From: Lasiosphaeria ovina
Taxonomy: Eukaryota > Ascomycota > Sordariomycetes > Sordariales > Lasiosphaeriaceae
Assembly: GCA_033439765.1 (NCBI GenBank)
Contig: JAULSN010000003.1
Span: 3,782,001-3,846,000, forward strand
DNA: 64,000 bases
Direction of reading: 5' to 3'
Part shown: piece after piece, positions 24,263-36,499 of the stretch
Numbering within the stretch: the first letter of the stretch is position 1
Layout: each line of letters begins with the position of its first letter
Position numbers and translations under genes: made by a program
Notes under the pieces: model-generated
What the model was told of the DNA's origin: nothing
The model's database searches: none
The model's input: the letters and a program-made list of their open reading frames with translations, nothing else

Positions 24263-26466
24263 AATTGAGCTAGTTCTAGCTCTGGTGCCTAGGGCACTCT
24301 TCCGGGCGACCCAGCAATCCCACCAAGTGAAATTTATTTAATATTCAAATGATTTTGCCCGTCAATTATTCGCATCTATAATCGCAACATTGCTGAGGTC
24401 CCATCCTATTGCAGTCTTCGCAAGCTCCGTTTCCATTGCTTCGAGCTTGAGATATCCGTCAACTCGTCGACATACAGATACAGCCCATTGGTGGCGTACG
24501 GTATTGTAAGGTAATGTAAGGCATGTATGTACGGAACAAGGATGGATGTTAGTGCGCGGCTTGGGGCGTGAGGCGGGCGGGCGGCCGTCTGGGGAACGAA
24601 CGCCATGCCGAGCGCGGGGCCGGCTCGTTCGGTGACCCGTGCACAACACGGCCTGTTGCCGGGCATCTTGTGCAGGGGCATGGATTTCTCGGGGCAGGAG
24701 CCTCAAGTTGCACAGCATATCACTCAGCAACAACTAGTTCGACAACTCGCTCCACACTACACACAACTATGATCTCCAGCAGCCTCTAGGTCCTCCGTAA
24801 ACGGGAATGAACTACATAGCCTAATTTTTTTGTATCTGACCCGCATCATAGTAAAAGCAAACTACAATGCCGATGCCGTCAATCGCTTGACTCCTTATCT
24901 TTCTTGGATCTTTCAGGGACAAGAGTTTTCGACAAAGAAAGTAAGAAAGAAAAAAGGGCTGAAAGGAGGGACCAATACAATGCAACACAGGAGCATAGGG
25001 AGGGCCAAAGAAACTCTAAATACCAGGTTACGCTTGAAGCTTATCGTGGGAATTTGCTGCCAAATACGAGGGACCACCTAGGGCTAGATAGTTAGAATGC
25101 CGTTGGCTGTCAATGGCAGCATGATAAAGATCTGGTCCAACCAATTAATTGTCGGGCCACCAGAATTCGCTGCCCTGATTTGGCGTGTCCTTGGGGTACC
25201 GAGGAATAAGCTGAGCGAGCGTCTTGTGCTTCTGTTTCAGTCACCGCCTTTTCGACACTGGCATTCTCCCGCAGTCGAAAGTCGGTACGGATTAGCCGCA
25301 GCAAATAGTAGACCATAAGAAAATCGTCCAGTTGGGGGAGGGGGACCCTTCTTTACACTCCCGATCCATTGTAGAAACCAAGCCCTGGGCTGCTTTCACT
25401 GTACTTTCCATACTTCTCCCCCTAGTCCCATGACTCCCCAGACTGGCACAATCGGACAAAGAAAAGAGTCAGAAATATCGTGAACAGCATTTGAAGAAAC
25501 CCCAGCTGGATACAGGGCCAACGGCTTGCCAGGCTCCCCAGGCAACGGGACGGCTCGAGGATAGAGTCTGGGAGGCTATTAGGCTTGTTCGTTGTAGCTT
25601 GGCGTGGAGTGCGAGTCTGACTGGGCCAGAAGTGGGGGCTGTGGCACGCTGAGCAGTGAGGTGGTGTCGTTGCGAACTTTAGGTGCGGTTTTGTGCCCGC
25701 TGGCACTGGCCACTGGGCCCCCCCAAACCCCGCTACGGCGGCCACGCCTGAATCAGCATGAAGAAAAGATAAAAAAATAAAATCACGATATTGTGGGACC
25801 TGACACGACTGCATCTCTTCTTTTTTTTCCTCGCCCTCTCCCTCCCCCCCGTCCCCTCGCAGCCCGCCCGGTCACCACACGCACCGCCTTGCCAATCTTT
25901 CCCTCAGGGTGCTTCTCTTCTTTTTATCGTTTCCGTTCCGGTTGGTCGGTTTTATTCGTCGCATCCCAGCTACGGCCTCTTTGTCACCCGACGCACGTCA
26001 AAGCCCCGCCGAGTTGCCTCTGTCCATCGTCGCTCCGTTTACGTGACCAGGTTCCCCCCCTCAGAGTCGCTACGAACGACCTTGGAAGAAAAGACGTCTG
26101 CGCCTGTCTCGGCCTTGTCGAGTCCCGGTTGCCAACCTCTGACAACGCGAAGCCGCTTCCCCCCCAATCAAGGCCTCCCGTTGGCGCTACCCGAAGCCTG
26201 TCCACGCCGACACTGCGAAAGCCCGCGTCCCCAAAGTCAGACAGCACGCGAGCACGCCCCGGCTTACCACCGTGCTATCGGCCGAGAACCAATCATCCCC
26301 AGCCTAAGCAGATCGCGACGAGCTCACGCTTCTGCGACAATCTTCAGGACCCTAAAGGAGATAAGCGACTCGCTCGACTCCTCGACGAGATCATCTAGGA
26401 AACAAGAAAAAACAAAGGAAACTCAATACACTCTGTTATCGCGACCATCTGTGACTTTGACTAGTC
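24263..26466. other. Intergenic and eIF2A leader
   Basis: No gene is supported. Sequence from about 25790 to 26466 is pyrimidine-rich and is the probable promoter and 5' leader of eIF2A. Long open frames there lack motifs and start at non-ATG codons. A minor repeat with TTACC/GTAAGG character occurs around 24505-24520. Confidence 0.5.
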
Positions 26467-28698
26467 ATGGCCAGTCCGTTGCAGTTTGCCTACCGAACCC
26501 AGAAGGCCATCGGCGTCTTCGATGCCGCGCCTGTCTACGAAGACCTCCCTGGGTTCGACAAGCCTGAAGGGAACCTCCGGTGCTGTGTCTACTCGCCATG
26601 CGGCCGATACTTTGCCTACGCCTCTAACGAGGGCGTGTCCATTGTCGACGCCTCGGTTGGTCATGTGCTGACCTCGCTGCCGATCCCGACCGTTTACGAT
26701 CTTAGCTTCTCGCCCCGTGGCTCGTACTTGAGCACCTGGGAGCGCCCTGCCAAGGACGAGAACGGGGACGCCACCAAGAACCTCAAGATCTGGCGTGTCA
26801 TTGATGTCGAGGAGGGTGCCGAAAAGCAATCCCTTGGCAAATTCGTCCAAAAGTCCATGACCAACTGGAATCTGCAGTACACGGCCGACGAGCAGTTCTG
26901 CGCCCGTCTCGTGACCAATGAAGTCCAGTTCTACCAAAGCGACGACCTGACTACCGTCTGGAACAAGCTGCGCGCCGAGGGCGTGACCGACTTCGCTATT
27001 GCCCCTGGCATGAACCAGAATGTTGCTGTTTTCGTGCCCGAGCGCAAAGTAAGACTCGCACGATTTCTTGTTCTTTTACTGTAGACTAACGCTCTTGTTC
27101 TGCAGGGCCAACCCGCCGGAGTGAAGGTCTTCAATGTGCCGCAATTCGCCACCCCCATTTCCCAGAAGACATTCTTCAAGGGCGACAAGGTCCAGCTCAA
27201 GTGGAACGCGCTTGGCACAAACCTCATTGTGCTTGCCCAGACAGAGGTGGACAAGTCCAACAAGAGCTACTATGGCGAGACGAACATGTACTTGCTGAGC
27301 GCCAATGGCTCCTTCGATGCCCGCGTAACACTGGACAAGGAGGGCCCCATCCACGATGTTGCTTGGTCTCCGAACTCGAAAGAATTCGCCGTGACTTACG
27401 GGTTTACACCCGCCAAGACAACGCTCTTCAACCACCGCGCCGTGGTGACGCATTCTTTCCCCCTCGCCCCCCGCAATACTCTGATCTTCTCGCCTACTGG
27501 CCGGTTTGTCCTTGTCGCTGGCTTTGGCAACTTGGCTGGTCAGATCGATGTCTATGATCTCGAGAAGGACTACCGCAAGGTGACGACAATCGAGAGCGGA
27601 AACCCCAGCGTGTGCACCTGGAGCCCGGACAGCCGTTACATCCTGACAGCCACCACTTCTCCGCGCCTTCGTGTCGACAATGGCGTGAAGCTTTGGCATG
27701 TGACTGGCGGCATCATGTACAACGAAGAGATGGTCGAGTTGTACAACGTCATGTGGCGGCCCGCGCCGCTCGACAGTCTGCCGAGCGGAGATCCTCTGCA
27801 TCCCGTGCCAGCTCCGCATGCCTCGGCCCTGGCGTACTTGGGCACGGTCAAGACACCGTCCAAGCCGGCGGGTGCCTACCGGCCCCCTGGCGCACGGGGC
27901 ACCGTGACACCACTGCACTTCAAGCGTGAGGACGAGGGTGGTGCAGCCCACATCGTCGGCAACGGCACCCCATCGATTGGACCGAACGGATTTGGACGTC
28001 CGCGCCGTCAAATTCCAGGAGCCGAGTTCACCGACGCTCCTGCGGGCGTTCCTGGTGCCGTGCCAGCCGAGGGAGCCGCGGTGGAGGGAGACGAGGGTTT
28101 ATCCAAGACTGCGCTCAAGAACAAGAAGAAGCGCAACAAGAAGGCAAAGGAAGGGGCTGCGGCTCCTCAGGGTGCTGAAGGTGGCCTAGCCCCGCCTCCT
28201 CGTGAGTTCGGAAGCGGGTCCGGTAACGAGGGACGCAGCCCCGAGCGACGGGGCCAGTTCCAGAGTCAGAATCCCTATGCGCACCAGAACCAGCAGCACC
28301 CGCAGCAGCACCAGAACCAGCATATGCGCAACCAGTCGCGCAACCTCCCACGCGACCGTGCCCGCTCGCACAGCAGGCCTGGGCCGCAAAATGGACAGGC
28401 GCCCAACGAAGCGCCGCAGTCGAGCCCGCTAAAAGAACAGGGTGGTGCTCCTGTTACTCCTGTTGCACCCGTTGCACCGGTTTCGCCTGTTGTTGAAGTG
28501 GTTGACCCTGCTGTAGCGGCCAACCAGAGTGCCAATGCCAAGAAGATTAGGAGCCTTCAGAAGAAGATCCGCGCGATCGAAGATTTGGAAATGCGTTATG
28601 CGGGCGGCGAGAAGCTCGAGGACACGCAAATGAAGAAGATCAAAACCAAGGTGGACGTGATGAAGGAGCTTGATGTGCTGGCGAAGGAGTTGGCCTAA
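26467..28698 (+). CDS. Eukaryotic translation initiation factor eIF2A
   Basis: Two exons, 26467-27048 and 27106-28698, encode 724 residues; the 57-nt intron is GTAAGA to TGCAG in phase 0. eIF2A is a cytoplasmic WD-repeat protein that can deliver initiator tRNA in a GTP-independent way and supports non-canonical initiation. The N-terminal two thirds form the beta-propeller: blades such as VYSPCGRYFAYASNEGVSIV, VAWSPNSKEFAVTYGF and SPTGRFVLVAGFGNLAGQID are visible, and GVKLWHVTGG follows. After about residue 420 come a GAYRPPGARGT motif typical of fungal eIF2A, a Lys-rich patch (KNKKKRNKKAK), a long Gln/His/Pro-rich linker near residues 590-640 and a C-terminal helix (KKIRSLQKKIRAIEDLEMR). The ATG has the context GTCATGG. 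Assignment is firm. Confidence 0.96.
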
Positions 28699-29605
28699 GC
28701 ATCCAGCCGCGTTGTGAGAGAGACAAGGAGAGGACTTCGTTCCCACGCAGAAATGCCACCTCCGCTCTCTTTGTCTCTTGGAGCTTTTGGGACTTGAACA
28801 GCCTACCTACTCTTGTCAAAGTTGGACACGGAGGAACTGACATTTTGGTCATCGACGAGAGGTAGGCGATCAGATAATGAGCTCGAGGAGCAACTACGGG
28901 CGGAGTCCGGTCGTTCTATAGTTAAGTTGTTGTCATAACAACAGCTTGGAATTGTAGTTCATTAGCAACCCTCGCGTTGGACCGGACTGAACAGTAAGGT
29001 AGTTGGTAGTGGTGGAGAAGAGAAGGGCAGTCGCAGAAAGCGGATAGAAAAAAATTTCAGGTCCAGCAGGCCAATACTTTGTTGTTATTGTATTGTGTTG
29101 CTTTTCTTTTTGTAGGAAAAGGAAAACAAAATGACCCCTGTGAATCGCGCGCGATTCCATCTCGATCAGGGCTCAACGTTCGGGACGGGGGTAGGTTATT
29201 TGTGGACACTGGGGAGGTCAAAATTATAGATCGATCTTCCCCACACTCCCCAACCTGGGGTAAAACGGTGCACTGGTGAGCGACAAGGTCAGTAGCGGAT
29301 TCCACGTGATTGTTAGGCTATTGTGGGGGCACGTATCCGTATCAGTACAGTACAGCGAAACGATGTGCTGTTCACGTGATATAGGCACAGACCTGGCTAG
29401 TAAATTCAAAGTGCTCGGCCAAGTTGGAGCCAGCCATCTTCTCCACATGACAACAACGCTTCAGCCCTATCAGCCAGTCGGCCAGGGGGACACGTGAATT
29501 ACCTCGGCCTTGTAAGCCAGACTCCCAACAACCAAATTCAGCATATAACACCCCCTCAAGGCGCTGGCGCAACCGAGGTCTGGCCTCGCCGGCATTTAAC
29601 CCAAG
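28699..29605. other. Intergenic between eIF2A and GCN5
   Basis: Contains the eIF2A 3' flank and the GCN5 promoter. CACGTGA-type sequences occur at about 29305, 29373 and 29491, just upstream of GCN5, and could be bHLH-type (E-box) sites; this is a motif observation only. No further gene was seen. Confidence 0.5.
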
Positions 29606-30874
29606 ATGGACAATTTGAAAGCAGACTCACAGCCAAGCACGCTCGTCACAAAACGCACAGCTTCTGAAGACCAGAATGCCGCCTCCAATGCCAAAAGAAT
29701 CAAACTCTTTCACGACGGGCTGACAGAGCTGGATGCTCAGCCCCCACCGACGACCGTCAGGGTTCCTTTCCCAGAGAAGGTAAGTATGCCAGTGCCTGCT
29801 GTTGTCACGGGAAATGTTCCAACTGTTTCAAAGCCTGCAGTAATGGAAGAACGAAACGGCGAGATCCAATTCCGCGTTGTCAACAACGACGGCGCCAGAG
29901 AGAGTATGATTATTCTTACAGGTCTTAAATGCCTCTTTCAAAAACAGCTGCCAAAAATGCCCAAGGATTACATTGCACGCCTCGTCTACGACCGTACTCA
30001 CACATCTATCGCCATTGTCAAAATGCCCCTCGAGGTCATCGGCGGAATATCATTCCGAGAGTTCCGCCCTGGCAAGTTTGCTGAAATCGTTTTCTGCGCC
30101 GTCTCGTCCGACCAGCAGGTGAAGGGATACGGCGCGCATCTCATGGCCCATTTGAAGGACTACGTAAAAGCCACGTCCCCAGTTATGCATTTTCTGACTT
30201 ACGCCGATAACTATGCTACGGGATATTTTCAAAAACAAGGCTTCACGAAGGAGATTACGCTTGAAAAGTCGGCCTGGATGGGGTACATCAAGGACTACGA
30301 AGGCGGGACGCTCATGCAATGCTCGATGCTGCCGCGAATACGCTATCTCGAATCCGGGCGTATGCTCCTCAAGCAGAAGGAAACCGTGCAGGCCAAAATC
30401 CGCGCCCTAAGCAAAAGCCACATCATTCATCAGCCGCTTGGTGTCGTCGCCACTCCTATCGACCCGCTCTCCATCCCTGCCATCCGGGCGACTGGCTGGT
30501 CTCCAGATATGGACGAGCTGGCTCGTGAGCCGCGACATGGGCCGCACTTCAACGAACTCCGGCGGTTCCTGTATCAGATGCAGAACCACAAGCAAGCGTG
30601 GCCCTTCCTCAATCCCGTAAACAGAGACGAAGTACCGGACTACTACAACACGATCAAGTCGCCGATGGACCTGTCGACGGTCGAAGAGAGGCTGGAGCGC
30701 GATTTCTACACGGCCCCGAAAGACCTCGTCGCCGATCTCAAGCTAATCTATGCCAACTGTCGCCAGTACAACGATTCGACGACGGTGTATTCTAAGTGCG
30801 CTGCAGGACTGGAAAAGTACATGTGGACTCTGATTAAGGAAATCCCCGAGTGGTACGAGCTGCTTGACGACTGA
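29606..30874 (+). CDS. gcn5: GCN5 histone acetyltransferase (SAGA/ADA)
   Basis: The frame 29606-30874 is open over 422 codons; removing an intron at 29780-29833 leaves 404 residues and is the preferred model. Gcn5 acetylates histone H3 tails as the catalytic subunit of SAGA and ADA complexes. The GNAT domain follows [12 protein letters not shown]; the catalytic Glu sits in [12 protein letters not shown] (residue 160 unspliced, 142 spliced), and the acetyl-CoA loop is [29 protein letters not shown] and [16 protein letters not shown] are classic Gcn5 motifs. A C-terminal bromodomain (about residues 315-418) contains [17 protein letters not shown] and the acetyl-lysine-binding Asn in NCRQYN. With the 54-nt intron removed, PFPEK joins [10 protein letters not shown], as in other fungal Gcn5 proteins. 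Both forms are in frame. Confidence 0.96.
   Translation: MDNLKADSQPSTLVTKRTASEDQNAASNAKRIKLFHDGLTELDAQPPPTTVRVPFPEKVSMPVPAVVTGNVPTVSKPAVMEERNGEIQFRVVNNDGARESMIILTGLKCLFQKQLPKMPKDYIARLVYDRTHTSIAIVKMPLEVIGGISFREFRPGKFAEIVFCAVSSDQQVKGYGAHLMAHLKDYVKATSPVMHFLTYADNYATGYFQKQGFTKEITLEKSAWMGYIKDYEGGTLMQCSMLPRIRYLESGRMLLKQKETVQAKIRALSKSHIIHQPLGVVATPIDPLSIPAIRATGWSPDMDELAREPRHGPHFNELRRFLYQMQNHKQAWPFLNPVNRDEVPDYYNTIKSPMDLSTVEERLERDFYTAPKDLVADLKLIYANCRQYNDSTTVYSKCAAGLEKYMWTLIKEIPEWYELLDD
29780..29833 (+). other. gcn5: 54-nt stop-free intron in GCN5
   Basis: It starts with a perfect GTAAGTATG donor and ends in TTTCAAAG; length is 54 nt with no stop in frame, encoding 18 residues if retained. Its removal restores the join [12 protein letters not shown] expected for the family. 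The next AG (CCTGCAG) would give an immediate TAA and is therefore unlikely to be used. Confidence 0.75.
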
Positions 30875-31963
30875 TGCGGGCGAGTGGTTTTTCTTTTTAA
30901 ATATTTCCTTCCTTCTTTCCTTTCGTCTTTTTTCTTTTCCCTTATTCTTTAGAGCGGTTACGTCACTCAGACAGAGCGTGACATGAGGTGAGTTGCACAG
31001 GATTCTGAGAAAAGGTGATGAAAGCGTTGCTCAATTTTCTTTTCTTTTCTTTATATTTGACAGGTTGGCTTTCCTTCTTTTATACTTTACATATGACTCG
31101 GTTGCATTAAGGAAAGACGCGGTTTTGGCGCTTCAGAACGATCCGCTTGTGACAGCTGCAATTGTGAGGTGGGGTTTGCGATACAGTAAACGGGCAGAGA
31201 GACACGGGTGGGTGCGCGACTTGACCCGGTCACTCTCTCTGCGCGGGTCTCTCTTCTTTAGTTGACATTGAAAGTTGCGACGACAAGTAATCGGTGGCTT
31301 CTCAACCCATCCGGTCGTGCTATCTTGGCTTTCGTTCCCAACCAACCAATTCACAGTCGATCCATATCCCCGAGGGAGAAAAAACGCGGCTGGCGTGGTT
31401 ATCTGCATGCAAAGCGCTGCCCGCCCTCTTCCTTTGAGGTACAGTTGATATTTGTATGGATTGTCCAAATATACTAAACAAGGGATGGCAGCGGGAACGT
31501 CTCCCTGCCCCCACTCCTAGGCCGTTGCTTCTCTGTTTTTCTTTTACAGTATGCGATATGCTCGCACTTACATCCGCCGGAGAACAACCCCGGCGGGTGC
31601 CGTTCAGCAAACCACACGTCTGGCACCACGCAGATCTTCACCCGGCCGCATCTGGATATCTAAGGTACATACAACAATACCCCTACTCGGGCCCCTATTA
31701 TTATGAGATCGACCAAGACACACCGCCCCCAGACTCTCAACCACTCTTGCCCCCAAACGCGTCTAGATCATCCTACTTACACGCACGTGTATCCTCAACA
31801 GAAGGTGTCAGGCTGACTTACTAGTAATCACAACGAGCCCTTGGATTCACCATCCTGGCATTGGGTCTGTCTGGTTTTGGTAAACTTCCAGCTAAAGGGG
31901 GTCACGGAAAACAACAAAACACATTTTCTTGGTCCCAGGACACAAAGCAAAACAACCAACAAC
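30875..31963. other. Intergenic between GCN5 and the MFS pseudogene
   Basis: Contains the T-rich GCN5 3' flank. An open frame at 31456-31824 has an ATG but no recognisable motif and is not called. Nothing else is supported. Confidence 0.5.
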
Positions 31964-33605
31964 ATGGGGCTATGGAGAAGGAAGATCACCACCAGTGACG
32001 ACACTGCCACCAGCGCAGCCTACCTGACGCTGAGGGCGTCCGGTCCCGAACCAGCTCGGTGTGTCACTCGGCACACCTCGGGGGCCGGATCGAGCCCGCC
32101 GATTTGCTAACTGGGCTTCCTGTTCCTTGCTAGTGACCATCCTGTTCTTCCTGTGGGGATTTGCCTACGGCCTGCTCGATGGTGAGGAGAGACTGCCACC
32201 TGCCATTGGCCCCCTTTTCGCGTTGTCGCGGCTGGACTAGCACTTACAGACGAGACGGCGCCACACTCACAGTCCTCAACTCGCACTTCTAGAAAGAGAT
32301 GGGAATCACGGCCCGCCGACCGTCTTGGGCCGGGTGCTGCGGCGGTACGGCTTCCGCGTCACCTTCATGGCGGGCCTCGCCGTGTTCGCCGTCGGCTGCC
32401 TGCTGTTCTGGCCGTCGGGCGTCCAGCGCTCGTTTGGCGGCTTCTGCGGCAGCATGTTCGTCGTCGGGTCCGGCCTGGCCACGCTAGAGACCGCCGCGTT
32501 AGGTGCTCGGAGATCCCCCTCAACCTCGACCTCAACCTCGCCCAGGCCGTGCAGGGCGTCGGGTCCTCCGTCGCGCCCCTCCTCGCCTCCCGCGTCTTCT
32601 TCGCCAACGCGGTCGGCACGGGCGACGGCCTGCGGAATGTGCAACGAGCCTATCTGGACGTCGCCGGTTTCGATGCTCTCCTCATCGCGCTCTTCTTCCT
32701 CGCGCCCATGCCTGAGATCACAGATGCCGATATGCATTTGCGGGAGACCGAGATCGGAGAGTACGGCCCCGGCCCGTTGAGGAAGCAGACAAACTTGTTT
32801 CTGGCCGTTTGATCGCAGTTCTGCTATGTCGGCGCCCAGGTTGCCGCCGCGGTGCGTTTTCTGATGCTGTCTACAATCCCTAGCATTCTCGGCTGTGTGA
32901 AGCTGATAACCGCCCTGTCTCTAGAACTACTTTATCAACTTTTGTAAAGAAGCCGGCCGCGACACTGCCGCTTCCTGTGAGCGGCCTCTACAGCTAGAAA
33001 AGATGGGGCATGCTCTCCGAGAAAATAGACTGACGTGCCGTGCTGCCCACCCGGCGGAGCTGCTCGCCGTCGGCTAGGGCCTGTACGCCTTCAACCGCTT
33101 CGTCGCGGGCGGGCTGCTGACGGTCCCGGCCTTCAAGCCCCGGCACTGGCGGCCATCGAGCTGCTCATGCTCGTACTGAGCTTGGAGTCGCTGTGCTTCG
33201 CCACCATCTACACCAAGCTCGGCGGCTCCCTCCTCGTCGCCGCCATCTCGGGCGGCATGGTCTCCCCCCCCCCAAATGACCGGCGCTATTGTTAATGCCA
33301 AGGACGCCCACACCGCCATGGCCATCCCCATGGTGGGATACATCCTGGCGCTGATGTGATGTGAGCCATTCTTCTCATATTGCCCCAAAAGCTGTTGTGG
33401 CGACGCTGGCGAGACGGAGATCGTGCTACCCCATCTACGGCAACGTCTGGAAGCGCGACGTCATGGACGCCTACCGCGTCGGCCCCGAGCCCGCCGCGCC
33501 ACACGACGCCTACAAGGCGCTGCAGTTCGAGGCCCCAGACGTTCGAGGGTCGATAAGGCGCATGCTGAGGAGCCTGTGGCGCATGTCTCGGAGGTCAAGA
33601 GCTGA
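31964..33605 (+). pseudogene. Decayed MFS transporter (FucP-like fucose/glucose permease family)
   Basis: Pieces of a major facilitator transporter can be followed in order: TM1 (VTILFFLWGFAYGLLD at about 32133), VLNSHF-stop-KEMGIT, RRYGFRVTFMAGLAVFAVG, then SVAPLLASRVFFANAVGT with the AYLDVAGFDALL and FFLAPMPEITDAD segments, FLAV-stop-SQFCYVGAQVAA, NYFINFCKEAG, AVG-stop-GLYAFNRFVAGG, SLLVAAISGGM, DAHTAMAIPMVGYILALM and the tail YPIYGNVWKRDVMDAYRVGP. At least three in-frame stops interrupt it, each explained by a C-to-T or G-to-A change (TAG for Gln twice, TGA for Trp once). There are also several frameshifts, a C-homopolymer slip near 33265, and deletions of whole helices. Some introns still look spliceable (GTGAGG to CTCACAG; GTGCGT to TCTCTAG). 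It cannot make a working transporter. Confidence 0.88.
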
Positions 33606-35648
33606 GCTGGCGTCGGGGCGTTGTTTTGTTTTGTTTGGAGCGTTGCAGATGGGGCCGAGTGGATTAGTTGCTTGTGGTGTTTTTTGGGGCGGCTCTATGG
33701 GGACCAGCTTTTAGCTGTGTTTCCCCCCCGTTTTGGATTTAGTGGGATTGTTACGTGGTTGTGGATGTGGGTGTTGTTGTCTGATCCCTAGGTGTGTTTT
33801 CAGGGGTTGGGGGTAGGCAGTTGCCCGAGAAAGCGGTCAGAGTGCTTTGGAGGCGCGGTGGAAGATGAAAATAACCGTATAATTCGTAGTCTGGGTATTG
33901 CGAAATCACAGTCTCGAGGGTGCAAGACTCTAGAAGTGGCATAGAAGTTTAGATGTGGCCCCTGACTCCGCATTGTGACTTGCACTGTGTTTGGCTCTTC
34001 CATGCCACGGCTGCGTAGCGACTATGAAGCACGCTTGTGGGCGGAATGGAATGAGAGGCTCGTTGTTTAATTTGAACCATCTGTCACTTTGTCTAGCACT
34101 CGCAATTGGCATCTTGTTCTCAGTCGTAAAACCTTAGCTCAGCTACTAGACTAGTTAAACAGGAACCCGCAGGTTTGACGAATGTCTGACGGCACGATCA
34201 ATTGAGAAAAAGTCCCGCCGTACTTTTTGTTGTTTACCCTGGGAAGGGCATCTCGTTCTTCGGTGCACAGAGACACCTGAACTTGCTATTGATATTGCAG
34301 AAGTGGTTGGCTCTCGTTTATGGGCTAGATAGAGCATCCTGGATGACAGGACGCCTTCACCCGTGATGATACACTGAGTTTGAAGCAAAGTCATCTGGAC
34401 AATATCACATGATAGCTGCGGCTGCCATGAAATGGCCCCCGGAGATGAAGGATACGAGATTGGACAGATGTTGGGTCACAGTAGGTTGTTGTTTAAAAAC
34501 TGCCTAACGTGGCATATTAGTTCTTTTTTTAGATTGACAAAGTCTAACTAAATGTTTCTCCTGAGCTCAAGGCTAACAGAATACGGGGTGGGAATCGCAT
34601 ATATTACTCTGCGTTATGTGCCCGGTCCGAGGTCATTCTTCACAAGCCACAGTGTTGACATTGCTGCTTCAGAAGCTGCACCACAAGGCACGGCTTCGCA
34701 TCACCGCCGTGCAGTCGCTCACATGGCCGGCCGACTCGAGCCTCATGGGCTTCATGGTTTCATGCACTTGAGGCGAGCCAGGAAGAGTGTTGTTTCCTGT
34801 CTGGCTGGTAATGCAGGCGCATGTACAGTACGGAATACTGGCGAATAAAGGAATGCCTTCCCAAAGCCAGCCAACCGCAACCATAAGGTACAGTACATAC
34901 TCTCTCTCGTCAGCCGCTTGACGCGCCCGACCCATGCATCAATAGACCAGCCAAAATAGGAATATGATAGACCCAAAAAACAAATCGGCTGGGAAGGACA
35001 GTTTTGAATTCTGATTCCATTCCGTTTCTTTTTCGGGAGTTTCCTGTTTCAGCCGCGGACTCTGAGTGTTGCACAGCAGTGTGTGATGGACAGAAGCTAG
35101 AGAGAGAGCGGGCATCGAAACGAAAAAAAAGAAAAAAAAGAAAGGGCTGACGTTGGATTTGGCTTGCCAAGCTCCCTGAGGGGGTGGAACATGAAACGCT
35201 TTTGCCTCGCCAGACAGCCTTGTTAGGCACCCCACCGCACCGTTCCCGCCAAGCTGTCGTTCGGGTAGGTAGTGACACTGATTTGGTGGGTGTGGTGTTT
35301 TTCACACACACACACAAATCCCCTCCCGGCTACCGCACCCGCGTGTAATACGCTCGTACGTAAGACCCACATACAAGCAGGCATATGAATACCTACCGGT
35401 CCTCTCTCTCTCTGTCTGTCTCTTTGAGCAGGCGAAAACTAAACTGCTACCTGCAGCCGGCGCCGCGCCACGCCACGATAAACGATCGTTTGCCTGTGTG
35501 CTTCGGACAGTCCGTTTTGGCAATGATGACCATCTGAAAGGTGGGCAACTGCCTTCCCTCCCTATCTTGGATTATTACTATCCGCTGTCCGTGAGGTAGG
35601 TGCCTTTTCAACAAACCTCACAACCTGCACCGCCCGGACTCGTAAATC

Positions 35649-35669
35649 TTTTTTTTTTTTTTTTTTTTT
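35649..35669. repeat. 21-nt T homopolymer
   Basis: Uninterrupted T run followed by CAGG in intergenic DNA. Confidence 0.85.
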
Positions 35670-36105
35670 CAGGTTTCTCTTTCCTTTCCCGCACAGGCCT
35701 TTCCGGACCAAACTCTCATACTATGCTCCCCTAATGAAGCGCCGAGTCTGTGGGCAGTGCTGGGCTGGTGCTGCCTGCCTCGCTGGCGGCTGTGGTAATT
35801 ATGCTGGAAGCCCAATATTTCCTCTCCTACTCGCCCGTTAGGAGTTGTGTCTGCGTTGTTGTGTCGGGTGAGTGTGGTAGTTGAATAATTACGACCAGGA
35901 AAGAGCTTCACATCTACTTACCTGACTCTAGGTAGATAGCTGTCTCCATCTTTTTGCCTTGTTTGCTTTTGTCTCGGCCCTCGTTGCGTCGGAATTGCGG
36001 ATACCCCTGGCCCTGTTGTCGGACCCTGTTTCAGCCTCCACGGAGAAACAAAACAAGAAACGTAAAGGGGCAATGCCGGGGTAGCGGTATTTCACGTTTG
36101 TTATC

Positions 36106-36146
36106 ACTTGTTTCTTTTTTTCTTTTTCTTTTTCTTTTTCTTTTCT
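36106..36146. repeat. CTTTTT repeat
   Basis: Tandem CTTTTT-like units with slight irregularity. Intergenic. Confidence 0.8.
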
Positions 36147-36408
36147 AATGTTATCGTGTGTGCTCGCAGCCTCGTCTGTCCGTCTGTCTCTCCAATCACG
36201 TTCCACAACATGACATGGCATGAGATGACCCGCCCCCAACTCACCGCGTCCCCAAGGGTCGAGGCCAGATGCAGTGGCTGGTTCTGGGGGGAGAAAGACG
36301 TTGTTGAGGCTCTGTGTCTTGGCGGTGTGTCAGCGCGCGATTGCATGTGCAGGCGCAGGCGCAGTTGCAGATGCAGATGCATGCGGCGTACGTGTGCGTA
36401 TGTGTAAA

Positions 36409-36410
<2 letters not shown>

Positions 36411-36464
<54 letters not shown>

Positions 36465-36465
36465 G

Positions 36466-36496
<31 letters not shown>
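36411..36496. repeat. Compound (TG)n-(AG)n microsatellite
   Basis: About 18 TG units run directly into a long AG tract interrupted once by GGGGG. It lies between no recognised genes. Confidence 0.9.

Positions 36497-36499
<3 letters not shown>

Noticed and set aside
25791..26567. Long plus-strand frames of 258 and 201 codons just before eIF2A
   Set aside because: They lack motifs, the longer one starts at a non-ATG codon, they overlap the true ATG in another frame, and composition fits a pyrimidine-rich leader.
31456..31824. 122-codon ATG-started frame upstream of the MFS pseudogene
   Set aside because: No family similarity; Pro/Tyr-rich text could be chance. It does not join the transporter in frame.
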